Assembly (NCBI GenBank): GCA_029204225.1
Contig: CM055102.1
Span: 11,109,245-11,173,244 of the forward strand
DNA from: Diphasiastrum complanatum
Lineage: Eukaryota > Streptophyta > Lycopodiopsida > Lycopodiales > Lycopodiaceae
DNA: 64,000 nt
Direction: 5' to 3'
In this document: positions 21,870 to 32,778 of the stretch, piece after piece
Layout of the letters: each line of letters starts with the position of its first letter
Position numbering within the stretch: the stretch's first letter is position 1
Program-made: the position numbers and the translations under genes
The notes under the pieces: model-generated
Databases searched by the model: none
The model's input: the letters and a program-made list of their open reading frames with translations, nothing else
Told to the model about the DNA's origin: nothing

Positions 21870-23775
21870 GAAAACTTTAACTTGAGGTTAACCCAAGCAG
21901 TTTAGTCAACCAGTGGCCGTGCATGCCAGCCAATAGTATGCTTCCAATCTATCGAACCGGAAATTCAAATTTGTCCAAACATGAATTGTGTTTTCCAGGT
22001 CGGGCAAGTTATGTTATTTCATAATTCACATATGTTACTCACATAACTCACTGAGAATCTTGCAACTCATCTACAAAAAAACTTTATTTCTCATGAGTAA
22101 TTAACATATCTGGGAAATCTCTGAAGTGAATAATTCCACATCCACAAGTTTTCCAACCACCAACTTTTAATAACAAAATTTCTTCACTCAATCAACCTAC
22201 ATCAGATCTTAGTATTTAAACCAAGATTAGGTTGACTTATACAGACATCTTTGGATACCAGGTTAAGATTAGAGCTTTATTCTACCAAATCCAATCCATA
22301 ACAAAATGGTACTTGGTAGAACCAATCAATTTAACATGATTAATCTTTACCACTACTATTCATAATTATGAATAACTCACAGTTCAATATTTTCAAAACT
22401 TCTCTAGTTCTAGAATATTCGCAACAATCACTAGAGAGTTGCTCTATTTCATTAGGATAGTTCCACCTTTGCACACATACTGGATTTCTCAAAAGAAATC
22501 TATGCAATCGGCTAATCCCATGAAAGTCTTATTCCTATCACTTCATCTCCTTCTTTTAAAATAAATTCTCAATTTTCCTTTAAAAAGGTCATCTGGAGAC
22601 AATGTATAAGATATCAAATATCAGAAAAAGTCAATAATGATAACTGGAATTTCTCTAAACCATAAAATATCTTATTTGAGTGACAGATTTATTAACTCTC
22701 AATAATCAACTATCAAATAGAGATAAACATTTGGGTCTAGGAATTCTAAATTTCACGAATTCAATTGAAAACGTCAATAGATTCTGAGCAATATTCATAA
22801 TTGTATGGAAATATAATTTCGTATTAGTATACTTAGTCCTTTAGAACATAGTTCCACACTGAAAGGAATTATATGAATCTCAATCTAATTGTCTCATTTT
22901 TAAGAAATTTTTAAAAATTAGAGGTTCAAAAAAAAATAACTTTAAGGGCTTCCAGATTTTGTAAATAATGAGATATCATTTGGGATCCGAATCTATATCT
23001 CATAATTTCCCAAAATACCCTGAACCAAAAAACCAATGAATTTCACTGTTAGTATTACCATCATAGTAATCACTAACCATTGGTCTCAGATCACTCTCGC
23101 ACAAGACATTCACTTGGAATCACTAATGTCCCATACCACTAACTTTTCCTCCAAGAATTCTCTGCTTCTAGATTTGTTTCCCAAAAAGTCAAAAAGACTA
23201 TATGGCTACCTATACCTAAATATAGGATCAAAATCACAACCAATTCCTGGAGATACTTCTAGCCATTGAATTCTCTCATGTTCCTTAAGCGTTACACAAA
23301 GAATACCACTCTGCATTCACCCAGGTTTGGATGAAAAGTATATTCCAATTATTGTGTGTACCATCGCAAGTGTATTCGTTGAACCCAAAAGGACCATTAA
23401 GAATCTCAACATAACCGAATACAATATTGTCATAGATTTTCGATGTCTATTTCAGAATCGATAAAAAGAACTTAATTATTTAATAAGATAGAAGTACTCT
23501 TAGTTGTCCCCGTCATTATAAAGAACCACTCTATAATGCCTTAAAAAGAATCCAAATTATTAGACTCTTGTATGGAGCATATTTCACCTGCCTTTGTTTG
23601 CAAATTCCATGGATTTAATCCAACTGCAACACAAAGACAGTTCCAAAAATGGATTATTATCTAGCTGCCATTAACTCTTCCTTTAGAATCTTTGAATTCT
23701 CAAAATTCTAAACAAACACTGGAAAAAGGAATCCGAATCTCTTAAGACAGTTTAAAAATAATTAAGCTTAAATTT
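21870..23775. other. AT-rich decayed DNA between gene remnant and chromovirus
   Basis: No domain, LTR pair or tandem repeat is identified. Style and composition resemble the gypsy-tail debris at 12070-13405, so an old retrotransposon is likely, but no motif confirms it. The frame at 23036-23269 is not recognised. Confidence 0.35.
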
Positions 23776-24762
23776 TGTTATATACCTATGTAACTAGCAG
23801 TACTTCAGACCCCTATTAGTCCATTTAGTATTGGGGGCTACATGGCAAAGTACCCTTAGGATTAAGGGTATGTGCCCTTGGATAAGGACAAGCAAGTGAC
23901 TATACCTTAGTCCGAGGTATGGAGTCATGAGACCCTTGGATAAGGGTTACCCTTAGGATTAAGGGTAGGTGCCTTAGATAAAGGTACTAGTGTCCTTGAT
24001 TAAGGGAAGGTAGGTGTCTATGCCTTGGATAGAGGTATGGAATCTAGAAAGGTCTTAGAAAGTCATTGGATGACTATATTTCTAAACCTTGGGCCTCAAC
24101 CTTGAACCATATCACTTTATTGGTCTTGGACCAAAGTATGCAAGCACAACTTGGGCAATGGGTCCTAGTAGGAGGGCGCCCTCCTAAAGGGTCCATTGAG
24201 TTTCAAGTTCCACAAGAATAGTAATCAAAGAGTCATAAGTTATGGAAGATGTCTGATGACCTTCCATAAGCCTATGAAGGCTCTTGAACTCCTCTAGGCC
24301 TCTCTCTTTCTCATTGGATGTGCATGGAACTCCATAGTATATTAGTAAGAACTAAATGCCATCTATATAAGAGGAGTAGGGCGCCCATTGGGAGGGAGAG
24401 AGATCTCTTTTGCTTACCTTGCTTATGCTCTAGTGTGGCTACTAGTGTGTAGAGTAATTCTTGTGTGTAGTATGCTAAGGGTTTAGATCTTGCTTATGGT
24501 ATGGGACATAAGTAGGGTTTGGATCTTGAGTAAAATATGGTTTGTTGTGATATGCTTGTGATCTGTTTGTGGTTAGCAAGGGGGTGCTAGATAGGTCTTG
24601 CTTGGAGCTTGGATCTAGCTATGGTTGGGTGGTGAATACTTGAGGCCAGCTTGTTATCTTCCTTTGTGTTTAAGAGTAGGGACACAGGTGGAGGAGAGAT
24701 CCTTGGAGGCTTGCAGGCTCTACCTTGGATTTGGAGGACTTTCTCCTTTTTACTTGTTAAAG
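23776..24762 (+). repeat. 5' LTR of the chromovirus
   Basis: Starts TGTTATATACCTATGTAACT and matches the 3' copy at 29638 for about 200 bp. It contains repeated 'CCTTAGGATTAAGGGTA' and 'GGATAAGG' motifs near 23860-24010. The 3' end is set by the primer site; the last bases (GTTAAAG) do not show a clean CA end. Confidence 0.8.
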
Positions 24763-24774
24763 TGGTATCAGAGC
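24763..24774 (+). other. Primer binding site (tRNA-iMet type)
   Basis: TGGTATCAGAGC immediately after the LTR. Confidence 0.88.
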
Positions 24775-25139
24775 TAGACAATGGATGGTAACTTTTCTAA
24801 ACTTCTTCAAGTTCTATTAAGATAACCGATCATTTTTATTTTTTGGGGAAGATTATTGGCTTTCCTAGTGGGAGGAAGCTTGTAGTTGAAGTACCCAATG
24901 GATCTATTCTTCTTAAGAAAAGAGTAGTGATCCTTATAGAATTGTTTAGGGGCTGATTTTTTATCATGTTAAAGAAGTTTTAACGTGGGCTTTGGGGTTT
25001 TGAAAGTTCTGAAAAAGATTTGTGGGATGGTTAGAGGAAGTCTTCCTCTACATACACAAACTTTTTTTTGCAAAAGGATTGATTCTAGCTATGTGTTTTG
25101 ATCAAAACTAGTGTTTTTTTGCATAAATGAAGTGTTTGA

Positions 25140-25470
25140 AATTTTGATTTTCATTTTGAACTTCTATTTTTCAGACCTGTAAATCTGAAAATCAGATCTG
25201 AAAAGTAAAGTTTTCATCCAAACTTCATTAGTTACACCTTTCTATCTCCTAGTTTCATGAAGATGGCAATGTAGGAAAGGATTGGTAGTGTAACTTTGTG
25301 TATAAAACAAGTTTTGAATTCTATTTTTTGTCATTATGAAGTTTTGATTTTCAGACCTGTAAATCTGAAAATCAGATCTAAAACTTGAAGTTTTTATAAA
25401 GCTTCATTAATTTTCCTTTTCTAGACACTAGTTCCATGAATTTGGAGATCTAGAATAGTGAGAAATGTGA
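25140..25470 (+). repeat. Tandem duplication of about 180 bp in the chromovirus leader
   Basis: The block containing CAGACCTGTAAATCTGAAAA and then TCAGATCT occurs at about 25174 and 25354, each followed by a similar TTCATTA...CTAGTTTCATGAA-type sequence. The copies have diverged by substitutions and small gaps. It lies between the primer site and the first gag remnant, where the N-terminal gag is no longer readable. Confidence 0.75.
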
Positions 25471-25801
25471 AAATTTTGGTTTCTTTTGTAATGACAAATA
25501 GAAATAGAATATCTTTATGTAAACCTTAGCTTGGAATTAGTTAATTTAAGTTTACATAAAGATTTGGTTTTCATTTTTGCTTTGGATTAAGGCAAAGGTA
25601 GCTTGTTGTAGTTGTTCCTTTAAGCTTGGATTGAGCTTGCAAATTGTAGGCTTGGATTGAGCTTACAAACAATAAGATTGAATGAGTAGAAGTAAAATGC
25701 TTTTTATTTGCATTGGATGTAAGGTTTAAAACATTTCTATCATTCTAATTTGAGCCCTTGCTGTTATATTTGCATAATAGGAAAACACACAAGCAACACC
25801 A

Positions 25802-26419
25802 ATGGATCAAACCAAGAATCCACTTTATAGTGACATTTCACCCAAAGTACAAATATTAATGTTTATTGATGGGTTACCAAAATATTATCAAGTGGATGTT
25901 CGTAGGAACCATCCAAAAACCCTTGAAAATGCTATTAGGGCTGCAAAGTTTTTTGATGACACACCTAAGCCACCTAGGGTTCAACAACCTAAAGAGCAAA
26001 AAAAAGTTTTTCAATCTAAGAGGAAGGATAGAGAAAATGTTAGTGAAACACATCCCAATTCCAATAATCCCAATAAAACAAAGAAAAATCCTAAAAACAA
26101 TCAGGGTGGCATTGATAAGGTTGAAGCTCGTAAGAAGAACTTGTGCTTCAAGTGCAATAGCGAGGGTCACCTCGCACGAGATTGCATCAAAAAACCAGCT
26201 TCTACTTCAGGTAATCTATCTCGAAGTAATGAAATGGATGTTTATTTCCTTAGTTCTTTAGTCTTTGGTCCTAATGACCTTATTTGCATTAAAGGTAAAG
26301 TTAAAGATCAAGTTGTTAATGTCCTTTTTGACAGAGGATCTACTAATAACTTTATTCATGTAAATTTGGTGCAGACGCTAAAGCTTTCCACCAAAAAAAG
26401 AGAGAAAAAAATATTGTGA
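25802..26419 (+). pseudogene. Chromovirus GAG C-terminus and protease start
   Basis: The frame begins inside the capsid C-terminal part (VQILMFIDGLPKYYQVDV), passes a basic linker and a zinc knuckle CFKCNSEGHLARDC (C-X2-C-X4-H-X4-C complete), then enters the aspartic protease at VLFDRGSTNNFIH. The usual active site D-S/T-G is changed to D-R-G, which should inactivate the protease. The N-terminal half of GAG is missing, and the frame stops at 26417-26419 within the protease. Confidence 0.85.
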
Positions 26420-26708
26420 CAATGGCATCAGGAATGAATTCTGCGTTTATGGATTATGTTGTTCCTGATTTAGAATTGCACATACAGGACTACTTTGAAA
26501 ATATATAATTCCATGCTATTACATTAGCAAATGTGGATATTGTTCTCGGGCAACAATGGCATTTTGATAAGAATAAGTCATTGAAAATCGATTTTGTTGA
26601 AGAATCTTTATCTTTTATGCATGAGAATTTTTTAATCAAGATCATGGCTAGTTTAAGTGTTGACACTGAAATGTTAACCCTTATTCTAAACAGAAACTTA
26701 ATTCTATT

Positions 26709-28176
26709 ATGAAGAATTCAGATTTTAAAATTTATTTATGTTTTCATAATGATATGATTTGTCTCAATGATGATGAACTTAACATAAATGCCATGAGTAT
26801 ACCCAGGGAAAACACTATAGAATTTGAAGCCTATAATGAACCTAGGCAGGAATTCAATGATGTTTTTTTAGACCTTCTTGTAGGTTTACCACCAGAAAGG
26901 ACAGTTGATCATAAAATTGAACTAATAGCTGGAGCAATTCCAATTGCACAACGTCCTTATAGGGTGAGTGTGTCGGAAGAGGCTAAGATAAGTAAACATT
27001 TACATGATTACCTGAAAAAGGAGTGGGTACAACCTAGTAAGTCTCCTTGGGCATCACCAGTGGTTCTGGTTGCCAAGAAGGATGGGACTATAAGATATTG
27101 CGTCGACTATAAGAAATTAAACAAGGTAACCGTTAAGAATAAATATCCATTGTCGCGGATGGATGATCTAATAGACTATCTTGGAGGTGTTGGGTACTTT
27201 TCCAAGATAGATCTAAGATTGAGTTACCATCAGAGACGCATTAAGGCAGAAGATATACCAAAAACCAGGCTTCAAACTCGCTTTGGTCACTACAAATTTA
27301 TGGTGTTGCCTTTTGGTTTGACCAATGCACCGACAACTTTTCAAGAGATGATGAACGATTTGTTCAAACCATATCTGGGAAGATTCATAGTGGTATTCTT
27401 AGATGATATCCTAGTGTTCAGTAAGACTTTGGCTGAACATAAAGAGCATATTAGGATTGTCTTGGACATCCTAAGAAGAGAAAAGCTCTTTGCCAAGGAG
27501 TCTAACTCATAAGATCTCCGAATGAGGAGTGGAGATTGATTGGCCAATTCTCACCACAGTTCGAGAAATCAAGTCTTTCTTGGGGTTTGTTGGATTTTTC
27601 CGTCGGCATATTCCCCAATTTGCTCGATTGGCATTTTTACTTACCCATGCCTTGAAAGGCTATAAGAAGCTAAGCTGGAAGGCTAAGAGTCCACTAGTGG
27701 TGTGGACAGAGGATATGAATAATTGTTTTGAGGTTCTTAAGAAAAGTGTCACTTCGGCACCAATACTAATCATTGGCGATCCTAATAAGACTTTTGTAGT
27801 TAGGATCGATGCTAGTGATTATGCTATTGGAGCTGTTCTGATGCAAGATGGACATCTTGTGGCTTATGAAAGCAAGAAACTCAATCCTGCTCAGTCTAGG
27901 TATTGTACCTATGAGAAGGAACTGTTAGCAATTGTTCATTCCTTGAAAATTTGACGACATTATTTATATGGAGTCAGATTTGAAGTTTTGATGGATCATC
28001 AAACTCTTCGATATTTTTGTGATGCTATAGATTTAAAGGGGAGGCAAGCTAGATGGGCTGAGCTGATGCAAATCTTTGACTTTTCTATACGTTACTGTAA
28101 AGGAAGTCAAAATACTCTAGCGGATGCTTCGAGTTATAGAACCGGGGTTGTTTCAGTCTCTTCAAGAACTTTATGA
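26709..28176 (+). pseudogene. Chromovirus reverse transcriptase and RNase H
   Basis: The RT frame 26709-27512 shows [37 protein letters not shown] and [14 protein letters not shown], with the catalytic box FLDDILVFS. After a break, 27529-27954 gives the thumb (IKSFLGFVGFFRRHIPQF) and RNase H with DASDYAIGAVL and TYEKELLAIVHSLK. A stop follows at 27952. 27988-28176 continues with MDHQTLRYF and the RNase H end, then shifts frame. In autonomous elements these would be one reading frame. Confidence 0.9.
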
Positions 28177-29233
28177 CTCTGATCCTTATTTTGGAAAGTA
28201 TTGGCAACAAGTACTTTCAGGGGTCAATTCAAGTTTGCAAGATTCCTTGAATCAAGGAAAGACTGAAACGGATTTCCTGATTCGAAACAAGATTTTGTTT
28301 TGTAAAAGAAAGGTGTGTGTACCGGAGAATGACACAATAAGGGCCCAAATCTTGCATGAGTGTCATGATAGTCCATGCGCAGGACATCCGGGTATACAAA
28401 GAACGCTTGACTTAGTTCGAAGGCAATTTTGGTGACCTAAGATGAAAAGCAAGGTAGAGGCCTATGTACTTTAATGTACTAAGTGCCAATTAAATAAAGT
28501 TGAGAGGCTAAAAGCTAGTGGCCTATTACATCCTTTAGATATTCCTACTGGAAAGTGAGAAAGTATATCTATGGATTTTGTGGTCGGGCTTCCACATACA
28601 GGGAAGGGCCACGATTCGGTTTGGGTCATTGTTGACAAACTTACGAAGTTTGCTCAATTTATCCCAACAAAAACTATTGTTAAAGCTTCAGAACTAGCTC
28701 AACTGTTTGTTGAGAAGCTTTTTCGACTATACGAGCTGCCTTGCGATATTGTCAGTGACCCTGACCCAAAATTCACAGGGAATTTTTGGCAAGCAGTATT
28801 TAAAAAGTTGGAAACAACTTTAAGTATGAGTTCTAAAGATCATCCAGAATCAAACGGTCAAACGAAAAGGACCAATCCGACAATGGAGGATATGCCTCGA
28901 GCATATGTGGGCCATCGACAGTCTGATTGGGCACAATAGCTTCCACTAGTGAAATTTGCATATAATAGTGCAAAACATTCAGCGACCGGATTCAGCCCTT
29001 TCATGCTTATGTATGGTTTTCAATCTCGATCACCAATTAGTGTTAACATGAAAAACCTACGAGTGCAAGCCGCAGCTGATTTTCTTGCAGATATGCAAGA
29101 AATGTTACAGCTGGCTAAAGATAGCATAAGAAGTGCCCAAGACAGGACAAGGCACTATGCTAATCTATCTCAGAAGCACAAGGTATTCATGGTCAACGAC
29201 TGGGTGTTTTTTAGAGTCCCTATGCCACTCTAG
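28124..29233 (+). pseudogene. Chromovirus integrase
   Basis: The H-H-C-C zinc region is seen in HECHDSPCAGHPGIQ (28124-28435), whose second half is damaged (an in-frame stop before the CxxC, which reads CTKCQ). The catalytic core follows at 28571-28939: MDFVVGLP, SVWVIVDKLTKFAQF, DPDPKFTG and HPESNGQTKR, giving the D,D,E positions. 28949-29233 continues with MKFAYNSAKHSATGFSPF. Stops at 28434 and 28937 separate the pieces. Confidence 0.88.
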
Positions 29234-29627
29234 GGGCTTGAAAACTGGTAAGTGTGCAAAGTTGGCGCCCAGGTATTGCGGTCCTTTTAAGGTTATCCAA
29301 GTGATAAACAAGGTCGCATACAAACTAGACCTTCCAGCTAACGTTGGAATTCATCATGTTTTCCATGTTAGTAAGTTAAAACCCTCGTTAGGGGTTGGGG
29401 AGACCCTGCTCCCTGTGGAAGATCTAGTGAAACTTCTTCGTGATGAGTCTGTACCTGAACCTGAGGCGATTGTTAATAGCCGGCAGAAGACTCTACGGAT
29501 TAGAGTGCTTCGGGAATTTTTAGTCAGGTGGAGGGGCAAATCAGAAGAGGAGGATATTTGGGAAAAGGAAGTTGATCTCCAGAAGAATTTTCCAAATTTT
29601 TCCCTACAAGGAAAAATTCAAGTTTAG
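29234..29627 (+). pseudogene. Chromovirus integrase tail with chromodomain-like end
   Basis: After a frame change the sequence reads [14 protein letters not shown] and [12 protein letters not shown] (the GPF/HVSxLK module), then [36 protein letters not shown] and [10 protein letters not shown], typical of a plant chromovirus chromodomain. The frame ends at a stop (29625-29627) directly before the purine tract. In the family this domain directs integration to methylated histone H3 chromatin. Confidence 0.82.
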
Positions 29628-29637
29628 GGGGAAGGAA

Positions 29638-29839
29638 TGTTACATACCTATGTAACTAGCAGTACTTCAGACCCCTATTAGTCCATTTAGTGTTGGGGGG
29701 CTACATGGCAAGGTACCCTTAGGATTAAGGGTATGTGCCAATGGATAAGGACAAACAAGTGACTATACCTTAGTCAGAGGTATGGAGTCACGAGACTCTT
29801 GGATAGGGTTACCCTTAGGATTAAGGATAGGTGCCTTAG
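29638..29839 (+). repeat. Truncated 3' LTR of the chromovirus
   Basis: About 202 bp aligning to the first part of the 5' LTR (TGTTACATACCTATGTAACT) with scattered substitutions. Similarity stops abruptly after GTGCCTTAG. The remaining about 780 bp is missing. Confidence 0.88.
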
Positions 29840-30315
29840 TGTCAAACTCCCTCTCTGATCTTCTCTTCAAACCTTGCTAATTTCTTGCACATGCCAGCAT
29901 CAAATTACTTCTAACACAAGATGGAGCTGGCTGCCTTGTCTCCTCCCAGCCTTTGCTGCATAGATTATGATGAGGAATGTCTCTCTCTAGGCTCACTTAT
30001 CCAAAATCCTCAAGCACCCCTTAATTCTGACCCTTCCTAAATCTCGACACATGGCCAACTCCATGCACAGTCGACACTTGCCACTTGGCAATACCTTGAT
30101 ACATAGGCAAATGAGTAGGCTGACATGTGTCACTCATCCATTGGACCAAATGTCCCAGTGGGCTTGTGACACGTGTCATATTTGACCGGTCAACCCTGAC
30201 ATGTGTCACTCATTCACTAGACCAAGTGTCCCAGTGAGCATATGACATGTGTCACGTTGACTAGTCAACTCTCTTACTTTTTAGGAGGTCAGTCCAGCCA
30301 CTCCGAATTAATGAC
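29840..30315. other. Flank with a tandem 70-80 bp duplication, host of copia-B
   Basis: The stretch begins TGTCAAACTCCC at the broken chromovirus LTR. Two adjacent copies of a segment with CTGACATGTGTCACTCAT and GTCCCAGTG lie at about 30119-30196 and 30197-30269. Together with 36302-36770 it may be one LTR or repeat interrupted by copia-B, since the copia-B target duplication joins the two. No gene. Confidence 0.5.
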
Positions 30316-30320
30316 CCAGT

Positions 30321-30580
30321 AGTTAGAATTAAAGTTAGAATCACTATGTTACTGTACTGTGGGTCCTATCAGTGGATAAGGATCAGTTGGCCTCGCCACA
30401 AGGCAAGTCGACGGGACACGCGTCCCGCCAACGGCAACCTGGGTCATGCATGGGTTGCTTGAGTGAACAACTATACGTACAGTGTAATTTCATTTTGAGA
30501 AATACAGTTGCTATGTGAGCTTGCTGTGGAGAGACACTATGTGGCATGATCTGTGTTCCTATGCAAAGTAAATTCTAAGT
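30321..30580 (+). repeat. 5' LTR of copia-B
   Basis: 260 bp, AGTTAGAATTAAAG to AAATTCTAAGT. It contains a short inverted pair around GACGGGACACGCGTCCCGCC (30410-30429). Confidence 0.88.
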
Positions 30581-30592
30581 TGGTATCAGAGC
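30581..30592 (+). other. Primer binding site (tRNA-iMet type)
   Basis: TGGTATCAGAGC with no gap after the LTR. Confidence 0.9.
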
Positions 30593-31889
30593 CGTACAGG
30601 GAGTGTACACAGTACAGCGTCGCCGTTGAAGAGAGCTTCGAGAGAACTGTCTTCTGAGAGTTCGGGGTTTACGGCGGGTTGAAGACGGAAAGAGAAGCAC
30701 TAGTGCACGGTTTCTAATTTATAGAGGCTTGCTAAGCTTAGCAGAGGGATTATTAGCCTGTGCATAGCATCATACAAGAAAAAATTTGGTAAAAAATTGA
30801 CAATTTCGAAGCCAGCTAAAAATTGAAACCGGACTAGGGGTTATAGTTTTTATAGATAACTGGTGATTTCTTCGCTGTTTGTGTACCGTTTTGGATGCCG
30901 TAAGGACAGGAAGGAAGCTAATCACATTGCCAACCAGCCATGGAGATATTCTGAGGTTTATGTCAGAGATTTGTCTCTAGACAGTTAACCTAGCATATTT
31001 GCGGTAAAAAAGTGAAAAAAGCCACTTTGTCAAGAGCTAAAATCACCGTTTCTCCACGAAATTTCCTGACTGAACACTCTACAGTCTTGGATTCAGTAGG
31101 GCAACCCTGCTCCAGACCTCAGATCATGCTCAAAACGATCCACAGGAGAGTTTGATCTGACATTTTTCAGAGAAGGGAGACGCGGCCGCAGGCAGGGAGG
31201 TCGCGGGCTGTTCACGCGCCCAACGCAATAGTCAGTGTAGTGTCTCGAAGACCATAGCAACTGTAGGAGCATGGTTCAATGCCCCGATGCAGTTTGGACC
31301 TTTGGATGAGGTGTCAAATGAATCGACAGTCCAGAACTTGTGATGGGAGAGAAATTTGGACCACAAGATTTGGTTCAGCCATTGGATGAGCTTTGAATAG
31401 GGCCCTGAAGAAGTGAAGTGCATTCTGGCCTTCAACTTCATTAAAAATTTTCATACTGAAAGTTGAGTTGGGTCCCTTCACAAGTGAAGAGTGAAATTTC
31501 TTCAAGGTGAAGAAACAGTTCAAAAACTAGAAAAATCCTTATTTTTGGGTCCTTTGCCCGTTTTGACCCAAACGAAAGGCTATAACCTCCAAACGAAAGG
31601 CACCCGGACTGTACTTGCAAGTATGGTACATCAAAACAGAGTGATTGCAGCAGAGAAAGTGTTCAGAGTACACCAGAAGTGATTTCACCATTCCACTGGG
31701 CACGTTGTTAGGAGTTGACAATTGAGTGTATTTCGGAAGGCGACACCGATTTGGCTTTCAAATTGGTGGAAAAGCGGCGAGTGGCCTGGTAAGGGAAAAA
31801 GTGCAGGTCTTTATTTTCAACTTCTGACATTACTGTTGGCCTCGGCATATTGTTCTTAGCCTAAGGCATAAGTTTCAAGCAGTTTTGCG
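30593..31889 (+). other. Long leader of copia-B
   Basis: About 1.3 kb between primer site and gag ATG. It contains no domain. The frames at 31232-31523 (-) and 31491-31682 (+) are not recognised. It includes two copies of AACGAAAGGC (31573 and 31594). Confidence 0.5.
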
Positions 31890-32778
31890 ATGGCAAACAT
31901 GGGAGAGTCCATTTTGAGTGAAATAGCAAATTGGACGGGATTTCCAACTATGCAGTGTGAAAATTCAAAATGAAAAACATACTGATGGAGAAAGACGTGT
32001 GGGAAGTCATCACAAGTGATGAGAGAAGTCCGCCAAATGAAGCAGACATCAAAGTGTTCGACAAAAAGATGAGAAAAGCTTTGACCTTCATTAACTTGTC
32101 AGTGAAGGATCACATCATTACCCACATTTGTGATGACAGGCATGGGATGTGCTAAAGGAGCAGTTTGAGACGTCAAATCCGTCAAGAATCATGTTTCTGA
32201 AGTCAAAGTTGAATAGTGCCCGCATGGAACAAGGAGAGTACATTCAGACGTACATGACCAAAATCGAGACAATGAGAGACGAACTGCATTCTATTGGCGA
32301 GCGCATACGCGATGTGGAGCTACTGCACAATGCATTGTGCGGCATTGCAGAATCCTATCAGATGTTCGTGAGCGGAATAGCATCAAGAGAAAGATTGCCA
32401 ATCTTTGACGAGCTCACTGGAATCTTGATGTAGGAAGAGCAACGACGAGAAATGGTGAAAGCTAGACGTCAAAATACTGACGATCAGGCACTTGCGACAC
32501 ACCAAAAACAAGGCAAAGGCAAGGGCAAGAAGAAGTCTAAGCAGCAATTTGCCAAGCCTCAGGAGGATGAGAGACCTTCCAGTAAAACTAAGAAGAAAGA
32601 CAAGTGCTTCCATTGTGGTAAAAAGGGCCATTGGAAGAGGGCAAGGGAAAACCAGAACAAGCAGGTAACCTTGTCGATGAGGGTGAGATTGAAGACTCTA
32701 GCATCTTCATATCTGCATTGTCATCTAATCAAGATGATCAAGCATGGTATATTGACTCAGGAGCCACAAGACACATGA
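31890..32778 (+). pseudogene. copia-B GAG (broken)
   Basis: The ATG at 31890 opens a short frame that stops at TGA 31971-31973. GAG then resumes in other frames with KNILMEKDVWEVITSD (31970 on), MFLKSKLNSARMEQGEY and LPIFDELTGILM (32149-32433), and a lysine-rich part with zinc knuckle CFHCGKKGHWKR (32452-32778). The last knuckle Cys is lost because the frame shifts at this point into pol. Three or four disabling changes are present. Confidence 0.85.

Larger units (their letters stand above)
23776..29839 (+). mobile_element. Ty3/gypsy chromovirus with truncated 3' LTR
   Basis: A 5' LTR (23776 to about 24762), an iMet primer site (24763-24774), remnants of gag, protease, RT, RNase H, zinc-binding integrase and a C-terminal chromodomain-like region, a purine tract (GTTTAGGGGGAAGGAA, 29622-29637) and the first about 200 bp of the 3' LTR (29638-29839). 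Domain order RT before integrase and the chromodomain tail mark a chromovirus. Stops and frameshifts break pol into about seven frames. The 3' LTR is cut at 29839, where unrelated sequence starts with TGTCAAACTCCC, so no target duplication can be read. Confidence 0.92.
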
